From Pseudarcicella hirudinis (GTDB lineage: Bacteria > Bacteroidota > Bacteroidia > Cytophagales > Spirosomataceae), in NCBI RefSeq assembly GCF_900115665.1, contig NZ_FOXH01000002.1:265670-329669 (forward strand): a DNA stretch of 64,000 bases. Reading direction: 5' to 3'. Made by a program: the position numbers and the translations under genes. This document shows, piece after piece, positions 8,007 to 16,816 of the stretch. Below the pieces are notes generated by a model. That model was not told the DNA's origin and ran no database searches. It worked only from the letters and a program-made list of their open reading frames with translations. Within the stretch, counting starts at the first letter, position 1; the number at the start of each line of letters is the position of its first letter.

Positions 8007-9788
8007 ATGAAATCACTAAGTCATCTCAATAAATACTTCGTTAAGTACAAATGGTATTTAATTTTAGGAGCTGTTTTTACTTTTATTTCTAACCTTTTCG
8101 GGGTTGTTCCAGCCCAGATTGTCAGGTATTCTCTGGATTTGGTGAGAGAGACCATTGATTTATATTTTCTCTATAAGGGTTTTTCTGTGCAGTCAGGTGT
8201 ATATGAAATTTTCGCCTTTTCCATCTTGTTGTATGGTCTGATTATTCTTCTTCTGGCTTTGCTGAAAGGCGTTTTTCTGTTTTTGGTAAGGCAAACCCTC
8301 ATTGTAATGTCACGTCATATTGAGTATGAATTGAAAAATGAAATTTATGCCCATTATCAAACCCTACCGCTAAGTTTCTTTAATAAAAATAATACCGGAG
8401 ATTTGATGACCCGGATTACAGAAGATGTCAGTAAAGTCAGGATGTATGTAGGCCCAAGCCTGATGTATGGACTTAACCTGCTTTCTATTTTTATCCTCGT
8501 GATTACTTATATGGTTTCGGTGGATAAAAAGCTTACCTTTTTTGTTCTTTTGCCATTGCCGGTTCTTTCGGTCAGCATTTATTTTGTAAATACAATCATC
8601 ATTAAAAAATCGGAAGAAATACAGGCAAATCTTTCTAAAATATCCACTTTTGTACAGGAAGCTTTTTCAGGAATCAGGGTGCTAAAAGCTTTTGTACAGG
8701 AGGAACCTTCAACAGTAGCTTTTACCAGACAATCGAATATTTACCGGGAAAAATCTTTGGATCTTGTTAAAATTGACTCATTGTTTTCACCGTTAATTGC
8801 CCTGCTGGTAGGCTTTAGTACGGTGCTGGTTGTTTACGTGGGAGGTCAGGAAGTAATTTCAGGAAAATTGACTCCCGGAAATATTACTGAATTTATTCTG
8901 TATGTGTACATGCTGACATGGCCCGTAACAGCTTTAGGCTGGACGACTTCACAGATTCAGCGGGCGGCAGCTTCGCAGGAACGGATCAATCAGTTTCTGA
9001 ATATTAAGACAGATATTGTTTCAGAGAAAAACTTTTCTCCGGTTATCGAAGGTAGAATTGAAATTGAAAATATGAGTTTTACCTATGAGGGAGCTCAGGT
9101 TCAGGCGATTAAAAACTTTAATCTTTCCGTGGAAGCAGGAGAGTCTGTAGCAATTCTTGGTACAACCGGATCCGGGAAAAGCACAATAGCCAACCTTCTT
9201 TGCAGAATGTATGATGTCACTGAAGGAGTAATCAGGGTAGATGGTATTCCGATTACAGATCTTAATGTAAATAATCTCCGTAAACAAATCGGATATGTAC
9301 CGCAGGATGTTTTCCTGTTTTCGGATTCTATCAGAAATAATATCCGTTTTGGTACCAGTGAGATGTCTGAGGAACAGATGATTAAGGCAGCAAAGGACGC
9401 AGATTTGTACAATAATGTAATTGATTTTCCGGAACAGTTTGATACAGTACTGGGGGAGAGGGGCGTAACGCTTTCCGGAGGGCAAAAGCAACGTTTGTCT
9501 ATCGCAAGGGCCATTGCAAGAGAACCTAAAATTCTTATTCTGGATGACTGTCTTTCAGCGGTTGACACGAAAACAGAAAACCAGATTTTGAATAATCTGC
9601 AATCTATTATGCAGGGGCGGACTTCAATTATTATTTCTCACAGGGTTTCTTCGGCAAAACTGGCTGATAAAATTATTATGCTGGATGACGGGCATATTCT
9701 CGAAGAAGGAACGCATGAAGAACTGATGGCTTTGGATGGAGTGTATAAAGAACTTTACGAGAAGCAGTTACAGACCGAAGAGGTTTAA
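8007..9788 (+). CDS. ABC exporter half-transporter (fused membrane and ATPase domains)
   Basis: A 593-residue exporter: an N-terminal six-helix domain (about 1-320) and a C-terminal ATPase. Visible motifs are Walker A GTTGSGKST (about 386-394), Q-loop YVPQDVFLF, signature LSGGQ (about 491-495), Walker B ILILDD and H-loop ISHRVS. The residue after the Walker B aspartate is Asp instead of the catalytic Glu (LDDCLSAVD). That substitution is typical of MdlA/YheI/TM287-type subunits, which often pair with a canonical half, but no partner gene is adjacent. Substrate (lipid, drug or peptide) is unknown. The gene stands alone, with its own promoter element and a terminator. Confidence 0.9.
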   Translation: MKSLSHLNKYFVKYKWYLILGAVFTFISNLFGVVPAQIVRYSLDLVRETIDLYFLYKGFSVQSGVYEIFAFSILLYGLIILLLALLKGVFLFLVRQTLIVMSRHIEYELKNEIYAHYQTLPLSFFNKNNTGDLMTRITEDVSKVRMYVGPSLMYGLNLLSIFILVITYMVSVDKKLTFFVLLPLPVLSVSIYFVNTIIIKKSEEIQANLSKISTFVQEAFSGIRVLKAFVQEEPSTVAFTRQSNIYREKSLDLVKIDSLFSPLIALLVGFSTVLVVYVGGQEVISGKLTPGNITEFILYVYMLTWPVTALGWTTSQIQRAAASQERINQFLNIKTDIVSEKNFSPVIEGRIEIENMSFTYEGAQVQAIKNFNLSVEAGESVAILGTTGSGKSTIANLLCRMYDVTEGVIRVDGIPITDLNVNNLRKQIGYVPQDVFLFSDSIRNNIRFGTSEMSEEQMIKAAKDADLYNNVIDFPEQFDTVLGERGVTLSGGQKQRLSIARAIAREPKILILDDCLSAVDTKTENQILNNLQSIMQGRTSIIISHRVSSAKLADKIIMLDDGHILEEGTHEELMALDGVYKELYEKQLQTEEV

Positions 9789-9790
9789 GG

Positions 9791-9824
9791 AAAAAGGCGA
9801 AATGTTTAAACATTTCGCCTTTTT
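9791..9824. terminator. Perfectly palindromic bidirectional terminator
   Basis: AAAAAGGCGAAATGTTT is exactly mirrored by AAACATTTCGCCTTTTT, giving a 12-bp GC-containing stem flanked by A and T runs. It lies between the convergent exporter gene and the leftward hypothetical gene that ends at 9831. Confidence 0.92.
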
Positions 9825-9830
9825 TACGAC

Positions 9831-10232
9831 CTATTCATCAGGGAAAGGAATGAATACAAAACTGGTAAATTGCCCGTCGAAAACAAACAGGCAGCAAAAT
9901 TCTTCCGGGTCTTTATAACTGGTTTTAAATACCTCAATATTTTCTTCTGCAATAATTCCCCTCTGGATAAATTCCTCCATCATGGAAGCATGATAATTCC
10001 ATTTGTTTCCATTGACTTCATTTACTCCGATGAGCTTTTGCCCGACCGGGAGAGCTGTCTGCGAAGTTACAAAAATAGGATAATCGGAGAAGCCTCTTTT
10101 TTTAATCTGGTAAGAAGCCTCTTTCAGAATGTCTGACACTAAAGCGAAGTCAGTAGAAATTAAGCCCAGGTATTTTCCGTTTAATTCAGGAGAATTCGGG
10201 GCATTTGATATAGCTTGATAATCTTCAATCAT
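9831..10232 (-). CDS. Conserved hypothetical protein downstream of alanine dehydrogenase
   Basis: 133 residues, soluble, no signal peptide or membrane helix. Conserved-looking stretches are FVTSQTALPVGQKLIGV, NGNKWNYHASMMEEFI and EEFCCLFVFDGQFTSFVFIP. I do not recognise a characterised family; it gives the impression of a Bacteroidota-specific compact alpha/beta protein. It is the last gene of the leftward run SDR-tsaE-ald, with a 126-bp gap after ald, and may or may not share that transcript. No function is proposed. Confidence 0.75.
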   Translation of the reverse strand: MIEDYQAISNAPNSPELNGKYLGLISTDFALVSDILKEASYQIKKRGFSDYPIFVTSQTALPVGQKLIGVNEVNGNKWNYHASMMEEFIQRGIIAEENIEVFKTSYKDPEEFCCLFVFDGQFTSFVFIPFPDE

Positions 10233-10358
10233 TGTATGAATATTTAAAGAATCGGATCTGATCCGGGAATATGTTCATGAAAAGTTTTTCAGGAAAAAGA
10301 ACAATTCATTAAAATCCCTCGTCATGATAAAACGAACAGCATTCGTAAGAGATTTGTC

Positions 10359-11576
10359 TTAAAATCTGGCAGCAACCAGCAGGCTCAAATCCTTATAGAC
10401 CATTCCGAATTTTTTAGCGATAAATGCATTGGTAATGGTTCCTTTGTAAGAATAAACCCCTTTCATAAATGCCTTGTTCTGAAAGATCATTTCCTCAATT
10501 CCTCCTGTTTTTCCTGTTTTCAGCAAAAAGGAAGTAAAAATGTTACTTAAGGCAGTACTGGCGGTATGAGCTACTCTTGAAGGAATATTGGGTACACAAT
10601 AATGAATTACCTCATATTTTCTAAAAGTAGGCGTATCCAGTGTAGTCATTTCAGAGGTTTCAAAACAGCCACCCTGATCGATGCAGACATCTATGATAAC
10701 CGAGTCGGGTTTCATGTGAGAAACCATATCTTCAGTAATAATGCAGGGCGTAAGCCCGTCTTCTGCCCGAAGTGCGCCAATTACCACATCTGCCTGCCTG
10801 ATTTCCTCCGGAAGTACCTGTGAATCGATGATACAGGTGTAAACATTAGAGCCGATGGCATAACGCAGCCTTTGTAATTTATGGACATCTTTGTCAAAAA
10901 TCTTAACATCCGCACCTAAACCAATGGCAGTTCTGGCTGCATATTCTGCTACTGTTCCGGCGCCCAGGATTACAACTTTGGTAGGAGGAACACCTGTAAT
11001 ACCTCCGAGAATAATACCCATTCCATGATTGGTACTGCTCAGGCATTCTGAAGCAACAAGCATCACGGTGCTTCCCGCAATTTCAGACATGGCTCTGATC
11101 ACCGGAAGGCCGCCTCCTTTATCTTCGATATATTCAAAGCATAAAGCAGTAATCTTCTTTCGGTTAAGCTTTTCAAAATATTCTTTACTTAAGCTCGGCA
11201 TATTTAAAGCCGAAATGAGGGTTGCTCCCTGCTTGACATATTCAAATTCTCTCTCGGTTAAAGGAGAGACTTTCAGAATCAGGTCTGCTTTGTAAACTTC
11301 TTCCGGAGAATAAGCAATCGAAGCTCCGGCTTCTGAATATTGACGATCTGTAAATTTTGCTCCTTCACCTGCACCGCTTTCTACCATTACCTCATGTCCG
11401 TTTCTCACTAAAAGACTTACGGCATCAGGTGTCAGGGAAATACGACGCTCCTGCATTGAAACTTCTTTGGGAAGTCCGATGAATAAGCTTTTGGCGTTTT
11501 TCTTCGTCCACAGAATTGCTTCCTGTGGTAACAAACCGCTTTGAGCCAGCACTTCTTTAAATCCGGATTGAGGCAT
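10359..11576 (-). CDS. ald: Alanine dehydrogenase family protein
   Basis: A 405-residue NAD-dependent dehydrogenase of the alanine dehydrogenase/pyridine nucleotide transhydrogenase family, interconverting L-alanine and pyruvate plus ammonia. After a short N-terminal extension comes the substrate domain (IGLPKEVSMQERRISLTPDAV, with the conserved Lys and Arg), then a Rossmann fold (VVILGAGTVAEYAARTAIGLGADV, about 208-231), then the signature DSVIIDVCIDQGG. The roughly 30-residue N-terminal addition (MPQSGFKEVLAQSGLLPQ) is longer than in Bacillus Ald. It lies 25 bp downstream of tsaE. Transhydrogenase alpha is the alternative family member, but the length and C-terminus favour Ald. Confidence 0.85.
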   Translation of the reverse strand: MPQSGFKEVLAQSGLLPQEAILWTKKNAKSLFIGLPKEVSMQERRISLTPDAVSLLVRNGHEVMVESGAGEGAKFTDRQYSEAGASIAYSPEEVYKADLILKVSPLTEREFEYVKQGATLISALNMPSLSKEYFEKLNRKKITALCFEYIEDKGGGLPVIRAMSEIAGSTVMLVASECLSSTNHGMGIILGGITGVPPTKVVILGAGTVAEYAARTAIGLGADVKIFDKDVHKLQRLRYAIGSNVYTCIIDSQVLPEEIRQADVVIGALRAEDGLTPCIITEDMVSHMKPDSVIIDVCIDQGGCFETSEMTTLDTPTFRKYEVIHYCVPNIPSRVAHTASTALSNIFTSFLLKTGKTGGIEEMIFQNKAFMKGVYSYKGTITNAFIAKKFGMVYKDLSLLVAARF

Positions 11577-11601
11577 TGCTTTTACTGAGATTTTAAAGTT
11601 T

Positions 11602-12030
11602 TTAGTCTTTTGTCAGGATAACCTGCCGTTGCCCGTCTTCTTTTGCCTTGATTTGCACAACAACGTAAGTCAAAGGTAATAGATTTTCAATTTTTGACGA
11701 CCATTCTATGAAGCAAAAGTTGCCTGAGTCAAGATATTCCTCTACGCCCATATCCATTGCTTCTACCTCATTTTTGATCCGGTAAAAATCAAAATGATAG
11801 AGTGTTTCTGCTGAGCCGGTGAGATATTCATTGACTAATGAAAAGGTTGGACTTTGAACGTTGCCGATTACGCCCATTTCTGTTCCTATTGCCTTAATCA
11901 TGGTTGTTTTGCCGGCTCCCATTGATCCTTCAAAAAGCCATACCGGAGTATCTTTGCCAAATGCTATAATCTGACGGGCTACATCCTGAATTTCTGACAG
12001 GGATTGATAAACGATTTCTTTGGTAATCAT
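11602..12030 (-). CDS. tsaE: tRNA threonylcarbamoyladenosine biosynthesis ATPase TsaE
   Basis: ATPase needed, with TsaB and TsaD, to make the universal t6A37 modification of ANN-decoding tRNAs. The 142-residue size is typical. It has P-loop EGSMGAGKTT at 34-43, the switch-like QSPTFSLVNEY (about 59-69), HFDFYR (about 79-84) and FIEWSSKI, all hallmark TsaE motifs. It lies between an SDR gene (40 bp upstream) and ald (25 bp downstream) on one strand, an arrangement consistent with one transcript although the enzymes are not functionally linked. Confidence 0.95.
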   Translation of the reverse strand: MITKEIVYQSLSEIQDVARQIIAFGKDTPVWLFEGSMGAGKTTMIKAIGTEMGVIGNVQSPTFSLVNEYLTGSAETLYHFDFYRIKNEVEAMDMGVEEYLDSGNFCFIEWSSKIENLLPLTYVVVQIKAKEDGQRQVILTKD

Positions 12031-12070
12031 GATAAATATAAATACGTCGGATATTTGAGTGCCCGGATTA

Positions 12071-12769
12071 TTATAAATCTCCGAGTTGTGGTCTGATTAA
12101 TATTTCCTCTACAACCGATCCTTTGGAAAGAACATAAGTTGCCCAGATCATTTCGGCTACGTCTTCAGGTTTAATAAATCTTTCTGCGGGAATGTCAACT
12201 CCTGCCCAGGAATTGGTCAGTGTTGCTCCGGGAAGCACAGAGGTAACTCTTATCTCAAAAGGTTTTAATTCTTCACGCAGTACTTTGCTCATTCCAAGTA
12301 ATGCAAACTTTGAAATACAATAGGATCCGCCATTTGTATAAGCGGTGATGCTTGCCACCGAACAGATGTTGAAAATATGTCCTGAACGTCTGGAAATCAT
12401 GTCAGAAACAAGTGCTCTTGTCAGGTTGTAGGCACTGTAAACATTGGTTTCAATAGTGGCTTCCAGGGTTCCTTCCGGTTCGTTATGAATCTGACCCGGA
12501 CTAAAAAAACCTGTATTATTTACCAGAATATCTACATCTGAAGATTGCTCTTTCACAAAAGCGGCAAAAGCAGAAACCTGATCTTTTTTTGATAAATCCG
12601 CCTGAAAAGTATGAATTCTGGCATTATCAGATGAGAGCATTCTGAGTTCTTCCAGGTCTTCTGCATTTCTGGCGCAGGTAAGTACATCAAAGCCCTCTTT
12701 GACGAATCTTTCGACTATTGCACGACCTATGCCTTTTGTTCCACCTGTTACAACTATCGTTTTGTTCAT
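12071..12769 (-). CDS. Short-chain dehydrogenase/reductase
   Basis: A 232-residue classical SDR, NAD(P)-dependent. The nucleotide-binding motif is TGGTKGIGRAI (residues 8-18), the structural NNTG occurs near 87-90, and the catalytic triad is Ser in ICSVAS, with YCISK (Tyr and Lys about 154-158). An Arg at residue 34 (CARNAE) suggests NADP preference. The substrate cannot be read from the sequence; sepiapterin-reductase-like and 3-oxoacyl-ACP-reductase-like proteins share this layout. It starts the leftward SDR-tsaE-ald run. Confidence is high for the superfamily and low for any specific reaction. Confidence 0.9.
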   Translation of the reverse strand: MNKTIVVTGGTKGIGRAIVERFVKEGFDVLTCARNAEDLEELRMLSSDNARIHTFQADLSKKDQVSAFAAFVKEQSSDVDILVNNTGFFSPGQIHNEPEGTLEATIETNVYSAYNLTRALVSDMISRRSGHIFNICSVASITAYTNGGSYCISKFALLGMSKVLREELKPFEIRVTSVLPGATLTNSWAGVDIPAERFIKPEDVAEMIWATYVLSKGSVVEEILIRPQLGDL

Positions 12770-13003
12770 TATCTTTGGGAATAATTTATAAATTTTTGTT
12801 GTTGAAGAAGTATTGTTTTATATTAATCTCAACAAGTTCTGTCATCAAAGGTTCAATGGCTGATTGGTAAAATCTGATCTATTGTTTTAATTTGCAGGTT
12901 TTCCGGAAATTTCAATCAGATTGTTTCTGCTTTATTTAACATTAAATGACTGGTTTAACGTAAAGTTTACTAAACACTATTCATTTCAACATAAGAGAAT
13001 ATT

Positions 13004-13738
13004 ATGTCAAAAGTAGGTAAATATTTAATTTTCATTGGAAGTCTTTTCCGAAATACTGAAAAATTCAGAGTTTATCTGAATCTTATTTTTGAAGAATCTG
13101 TGCTGATTGGCATAGATTCTGTCTTTATTGTAAGTATTGTTTCTACATTTATCGGTGCGGTAACCTGTCTGCAAACTGCGGCTAACCTTGTGAGTCCTTT
13201 TGTACCAAAATATATCATTTCTCTGATTGTCCGGGATATGACAGTGCTTGAACTGGCCCCGACTATCACCTGTGTTGTGCTTTCAGGAAAAGTGGGTTCG
13301 AGTATTGCGGGAAGTCTGGGTACGATGCGTGTAACAGAACAGATTGATGCCCTGGAAGTAATGGGGATTAATTCTACCTCATATCTTGTATTGCCTAAGA
13401 TTATCGGCGCGATGATTACTTTTCCGCTTTTGGTAATTCTTTCCGCTTTTCTGGCAATTTACGGGGGATATCTGGCAGGAACGCTCACAGGAGCAGTAAC
13501 ACCGGAGGAATATACTTACGGACTTCGTTATGGATTTATCCCTTTCAACGTAACACTGGCAATAATTAAAGCAGTAGTTTTTGCGTTTCTGATTTCATCA
13601 ATTTCTTCTTTTCAGGGATATTACACGCAGGGAGGGGCATTGGAAGTTGGTAAAGCCAGTACTAAAGCCGTAACAAATTCATGTATTGCAGTGTTAGTGG
13701 CTGATTATTTGCTGGCTCAGTTATTGATTTCGGGATAA
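13004..13738 (+). CDS. MlaE-type ABC permease
   Basis: A 244-residue inner-membrane permease of the MlaE/YrbE family, the transmembrane component of MCE-type lipid transporters that move phospholipid between inner and outer membranes. It has about five hydrophobic helices and the family hallmark in SGKVGSSIAGSLGTMRVTEQIDALEVMGI (about 88-120; quoted here as two adjacent motifs, SGKVGSSIAGSLGTM and RVTEQIDALEVMGI). The partner ATPase (MlaF) and MCE protein (MlaD) usually follow directly, but here a terminator comes 24 bp after the stop and the next gene is on the other strand. The partners are presumably elsewhere. The 234 bp upstream shows no clear promoter match. Confidence 0.9.
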   Translation: MSKVGKYLIFIGSLFRNTEKFRVYLNLIFEESVLIGIDSVFIVSIVSTFIGAVTCLQTAANLVSPFVPKYIISLIVRDMTVLELAPTITCVVLSGKVGSSIAGSLGTMRVTEQIDALEVMGINSTSYLVLPKIIGAMITFPLLVILSAFLAIYGGYLAGTLTGAVTPEEYTYGLRYGFIPFNVTLAIIKAVVFAFLISSISSFQGYYTQGGALEVGKASTKAVTNSCIAVLVADYLLAQLLISG

Positions 13739-13761
13739 TCAGGAAAAATACCTTATAAATT

Positions 13762-13806
13762 AAAAATCCCGGAGATTTGGTCTGATAACAGCCTCCGGGA
13801 TTTTTT
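13762..13806. terminator. Rho-independent terminator between mlaE-like and transglutaminase genes
   Basis: AAAAATCCCGGAG pairs with CTCCGGGATTTTT (13-bp stem, 18-base loop), flanked by A and T runs. Its right arm touches the stop codon of the leftward transglutaminase gene, so it probably ends both transcripts. Confidence 0.9.
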
Positions 13807-14659
13807 ATGCTTCTTCAATTTTTACTTTTGTTGCTAAAAATCCGTTTCCTGAACCCCGGTATGTTCCTGAAACCGGAGTAATGAGTTCGGGAACGACAGA
13901 AGATGCCAGTGGCACATGACTGCCTGAAACAACCTGGTTTTGGGTCGGGTCAAATCCACGCCAACCTCCGCCGGGCAGGTAAACTTCAACCCAGGCATGC
14001 AGGTACTGATCCTGAGAAGGTGCAAGTGGATCAACATTTGCCAGATAATAACCACTTACAAATCTGGAAGCAATGCCCATTGCACGACACATGGCGCAAT
14101 ATAAGACGGCATAATCTCTACAGGAACCGCTTCTGGATAAAAGTGTGGTTTCCGGGGAATAAGGAGCACCATCTTCTCTGATTTCATAAGCAAAACCTTT
14201 GAAAATGAAATTGCTGAGTTCTGTCAGGAATTTAGAAGTACTCCAGCCGGCACTGGCCGCAATCTGACGTGCCGTCTGATCTACCAACGTTGTTACTCCT
14301 TCCAGCGTAAGATAAAGTCCGAGTGATTTCTTAATGCTTTCCGGATAATTGACGGGAAGATTGTTGGAATCAAAAGGATAATAAACAAATTCAAACGGAT
14401 TGAAATCCAGTGTCTCAACTTCTGTGAAAACTTTGATCAGAAGCCGTTCTGCAGGTTCCTTGAAAAAAGCTATTTTCTGTACATTTCCCTCTGCATCAAG
14501 GTTTTCACTTAAAACATTGGGTTTGGGGCTTATTTCCAGATCGTATTTCCGGATTTTCAATATTGAGCTTTCTCTGGGAGTCAGATATAAATAATGCGGC
14601 TCTAAATAAACCGCATCATTGTATTCATAACTTAACTCGTGATGTATTTGTATTTTCAT
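13805..14659 (-). CDS. Transglutaminase-like cysteine peptidase of the Anbu cluster
   Basis: 284 residues, COG1305 type. It has an N-terminal beta-rich domain typical of bacterial transglutaminase-like proteins (HHELSYEYNDAVYLEPHYLY) and then the catalytic core: Cys in SRSGSCRDYAVLYC (about residue 179), His in YLHAWVEVYLPGGGWRGF (about 219) and Asp in DPTQN (about 236). No signal peptide, so cytoplasmic. It lies 69 bp downstream of the Anbu gene. In many bacteria a COG1305 protein, an alpha-E protein and an ATP-grasp protein accompany Anbu, so it is inferred to work on the same peptide or protein-tag pathway. The actual substrate is unknown. Confidence 0.88.
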   Translation of the reverse strand: MKIQIHHELSYEYNDAVYLEPHYLYLTPRESSILKIRKYDLEISPKPNVLSENLDAEGNVQKIAFFKEPAERLLIKVFTEVETLDFNPFEFVYYPFDSNNLPVNYPESIKKSLGLYLTLEGVTTLVDQTARQIAASAGWSTSKFLTELSNFIFKGFAYEIREDGAPYSPETTLLSRSGSCRDYAVLYCAMCRAMGIASRFVSGYYLANVDPLAPSQDQYLHAWVEVYLPGGGWRGFDPTQNQVVSGSHVPLASSVVPELITPVSGTYRGSGNGFLATKVKIEEA

Positions 14660-14728
14660 AAGAAAGCATTTGCTTTAACCGGTATTCTTTTAGTGTGTTA
14701 ACAGGAAAAACACCGGATTTTATCAGAT

Positions 14729-15466
14729 TTAAGTCGTAACCGGTTTTGACTTTTCAAATATTTCACTCATCCACTCATCAGGAAGATCATCCATAGATTT
14801 TTTCAGGAGTTCTGTCCACTGCTGGGAAACTTTCAGCATATCTTCCTTATGAAGTCTGTGTTCTACCATGTGAAAACTATCTTTTTCATACACAATTACA
14901 TCAATCGGATAATCCACATCGCTTGCACTTACCTGTGTAGCATCGAAAGAAAGAAATCCCATTTTCAGGGCGTCATTCAATTCAGTATCAAAAGTAAGGC
15001 TGCGGTTAATCAATGGTTTTCCATAATTGGAATTTCCGATGATCTGATAACGAAGCCCTTCATTAATTTCTATCCAGTTGCCTTCAGGGAAAACCAGAAA
15101 CAACTTGTGTTCATCATCTTTTGGCATCTGGCCACCTACAATTGAATGCAGGTTAAAACTGTAACCTTCCTGTTTCAACAATTCTTTGTCTTCCTGGGCT
15201 ACTTTTCTAACCATATTTCCAAACATGGTAGCGGCTTCATACATATAATCAAATTTTTCGCCTTCGTCCTCAATCAGTCTTTTAAAATAAGTGATGGACT
15301 TGTCACGAACCGAGCGTAAACCTGCGGTCATGATAAACATCGAATGATTATCAACTTCATGAATTGAGATTTTCTTGTTGGTGTAAACCTCTGTTCCTGC
15401 AGTGATACGTGTATCAGCAATGGCAATAAGTCCTCCCCGTACTTTTATTCCTAAGCAATAAGTCAT
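14729..15466 (-). CDS. Anbu, bacterial proteasome-beta-like Ntn hydrolase
   Basis: A 245-residue protein of the ancestral-beta-subunit (Anbu) family. The sequence opens MTYCLGIKVRGGLIAIADTR; after removal of Met1, Thr2 would be the N-terminal nucleophile, and the acid/base residues of the proteasome fold (Asp18 in IADTR and Lys32 in NKKISIH) are in register. There is no propeptide, as is typical for Anbu. Members form helical or ring oligomers; peptidase activity is disputed. Its neighbours (alpha-E protein 127 bp upstream, transglutaminase-like gene 69 bp downstream) are the known Anbu cluster. An exact -7 element lies 41 bp upstream, so it may be transcribed independently of the alpha-E gene. 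Confidence 0.92.
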   Translation of the reverse strand: MTYCLGIKVRGGLIAIADTRITAGTEVYTNKKISIHEVDNHSMFIMTAGLRSVRDKSITYFKRLIEDEGEKFDYMYEAATMFGNMVRKVAQEDKELLKQEGYSFNLHSIVGGQMPKDDEHKLFLVFPEGNWIEINEGLRYQIIGNSNYGKPLINRSLTFDTELNDALKMGFLSFDATQVSASDVDYPIDVIVYEKDSFHMVEHRLHKEDMLKVSQQWTELLKKSMDDLPDEWMSEIFEKSKPVTT

Positions 15467-15506
15467 TTTCTGTTTCAGTTATCAAATACCAGTTATTATG
15501 AAACTA

Positions 15507-15514
15507 CAAAATTA
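15507..15514 (-). promoter_or_regulatory. Candidate -7 promoter element for the Anbu gene
   Basis: Minus-strand TAATTTTG (exact TAnnTTTG) 40 bp upstream of the Anbu ATG, in the gap after the alpha-E gene. A -33 partner at the canonical distance is not evident. Confidence 0.45.
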
Positions 15515-15593
15515 AGAAATCCCTTCAAATCTAAGTAGTTTAATTTCATTTACTGAGAATTAATGAGTTAATACTTATGAGAAATACGATAAA

Positions 15594-16565
15594 TCAGGCA
15601 ATTTCCACAACAGGTTTTAAATCAAAATATGTTTTGAAGACTGCTTCTCCGACCTGATTGTTTTTCGTTTGGAAAGCATCCAGGTACATATGCAGACCTG
15701 TGCCTAAAATGTCTTCGATTTCTGTGAATTCTACCTCTGAACGCAGTTTACTAAGTCTTTTTTCTGCCAGATTTGAATAACCTCCGTCCAGAGGAATACC
15801 GGAAATAGCATACAGGGAGTTTTCAGCATCTTTCAGGCAATGCATTACCGAACGAGGGAACATTTTGTCCAGAATTAAAAATTCTACAATATTGGAAGGA
15901 TTAACCAGTTTATATTGCTGACGGAACATATTATAGGCACTTACTGATTTTAAAACAGATGACCAGAGTAACAGGTCGAGCGGAGATCCGACAGCATCAA
16001 TATCAGGGAGTAAAGTGAAATATTTCACATCCAGAAAACGGGTTGTTTTATCGGCACGCTCCAATAACCGCCCTAATTGCCCGAAATGCCATCCTTCGCC
16101 CCGTGTAATGGTGGAGTCAACGATGCCATAAAACAGCTGGCTTCCGGTTTTGATATCTTCAAGAAAACCCTGATACCTGTCTAATTCCCAGTTCCGGCTT
16201 TCAACAACTGCATTCTTTACTTTCCAGTAAACCTGATTAACATATTCCCACATTTCTCTTGAGATACTCTCTCGGATTGTTCTGGCATTTTCACGGGCAC
16301 TGTAAAGACAGTACAGAATGGAGTTTGGGTTCCTTACGTCAAAAGTCATGAAATGAAGAATATTTTCACGACTTGGAGTATCATAGTGTTTGTAAAAAAT
16401 ATAATTATCTGCTGTTGCGATAATCAGGGGTTCCCATTGTTCAGGAACATTAGGAGGAAGATCAAGAGCCAGGTTAAAATTTACGGATACGAAACGGGCA
16501 TAATTGTCAGCACGCTCGATGTAACGATTCATCCAATAGATAGAGTTTGCAACACGACTTAGCAT
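15594..16565 (-). CDS. Alpha-E domain protein (COG2307) of the Anbu cluster
   Basis: A 323-residue, all-helical cytoplasmic protein. The opening MLSRVANSIYWMNRYIERADN is the hallmark of the alpha-E domain (SRxAxxxYWxxRYxERAxN), and a second copy of the core pattern appears at FGQLGRLLERADKTTRFLDV (about 160-180). The function is undefined; such proteins occur with a circularly permuted ATP-grasp enzyme, a transglutaminase-like protein and often Anbu, pointing to synthesis or turnover of a small peptide. Here it is the first gene of the set, but the ATP-grasp gene expected beside it is absent; upstream there is 251 bp of noncoding DNA and then a YdcF gene. Confidence 0.9.
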   Translation of the reverse strand: MLSRVANSIYWMNRYIERADNYARFVSVNFNLALDLPPNVPEQWEPLIIATADNYIFYKHYDTPSRENILHFMTFDVRNPNSILYCLYSARENARTIRESISREMWEYVNQVYWKVKNAVVESRNWELDRYQGFLEDIKTGSQLFYGIVDSTITRGEGWHFGQLGRLLERADKTTRFLDVKYFTLLPDIDAVGSPLDLLLWSSVLKSVSAYNMFRQQYKLVNPSNIVEFLILDKMFPRSVMHCLKDAENSLYAISGIPLDGGYSNLAEKRLSKLRSEVEFTEIEDILGTGLHMYLDAFQTKNNQVGEAVFKTYFDLKPVVEIA

Positions 16566-16816
16566 AATGGATAGGGGTTTAATTGATTTTGGACAAACCT
16601 TATTAATCTTAAAAACTGCCTGTTGATATTTATTTTCTAAAGCTTTGAAGAAGCCGCCACATGAAAATAATCACAAATAAATATCAAGGTGTTTTTGTTA
16701 AATTTATAAAATTGTCGCAAAAGTCCAACCTATTTGAATGTATTTTCTGATAAAAAAGTCCCTTTTGCAGAAAAGTCCTTTAAAATATTTGAATAGTGGA
16801 AGGAATTTAAAATTTG

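Noticed and set aside
9021-9568. Two long open frames antisense to the ABC exporter ATPase domain
   Set aside because: They are mirror frames of a strongly conserved coding region with no start context or family similarity.
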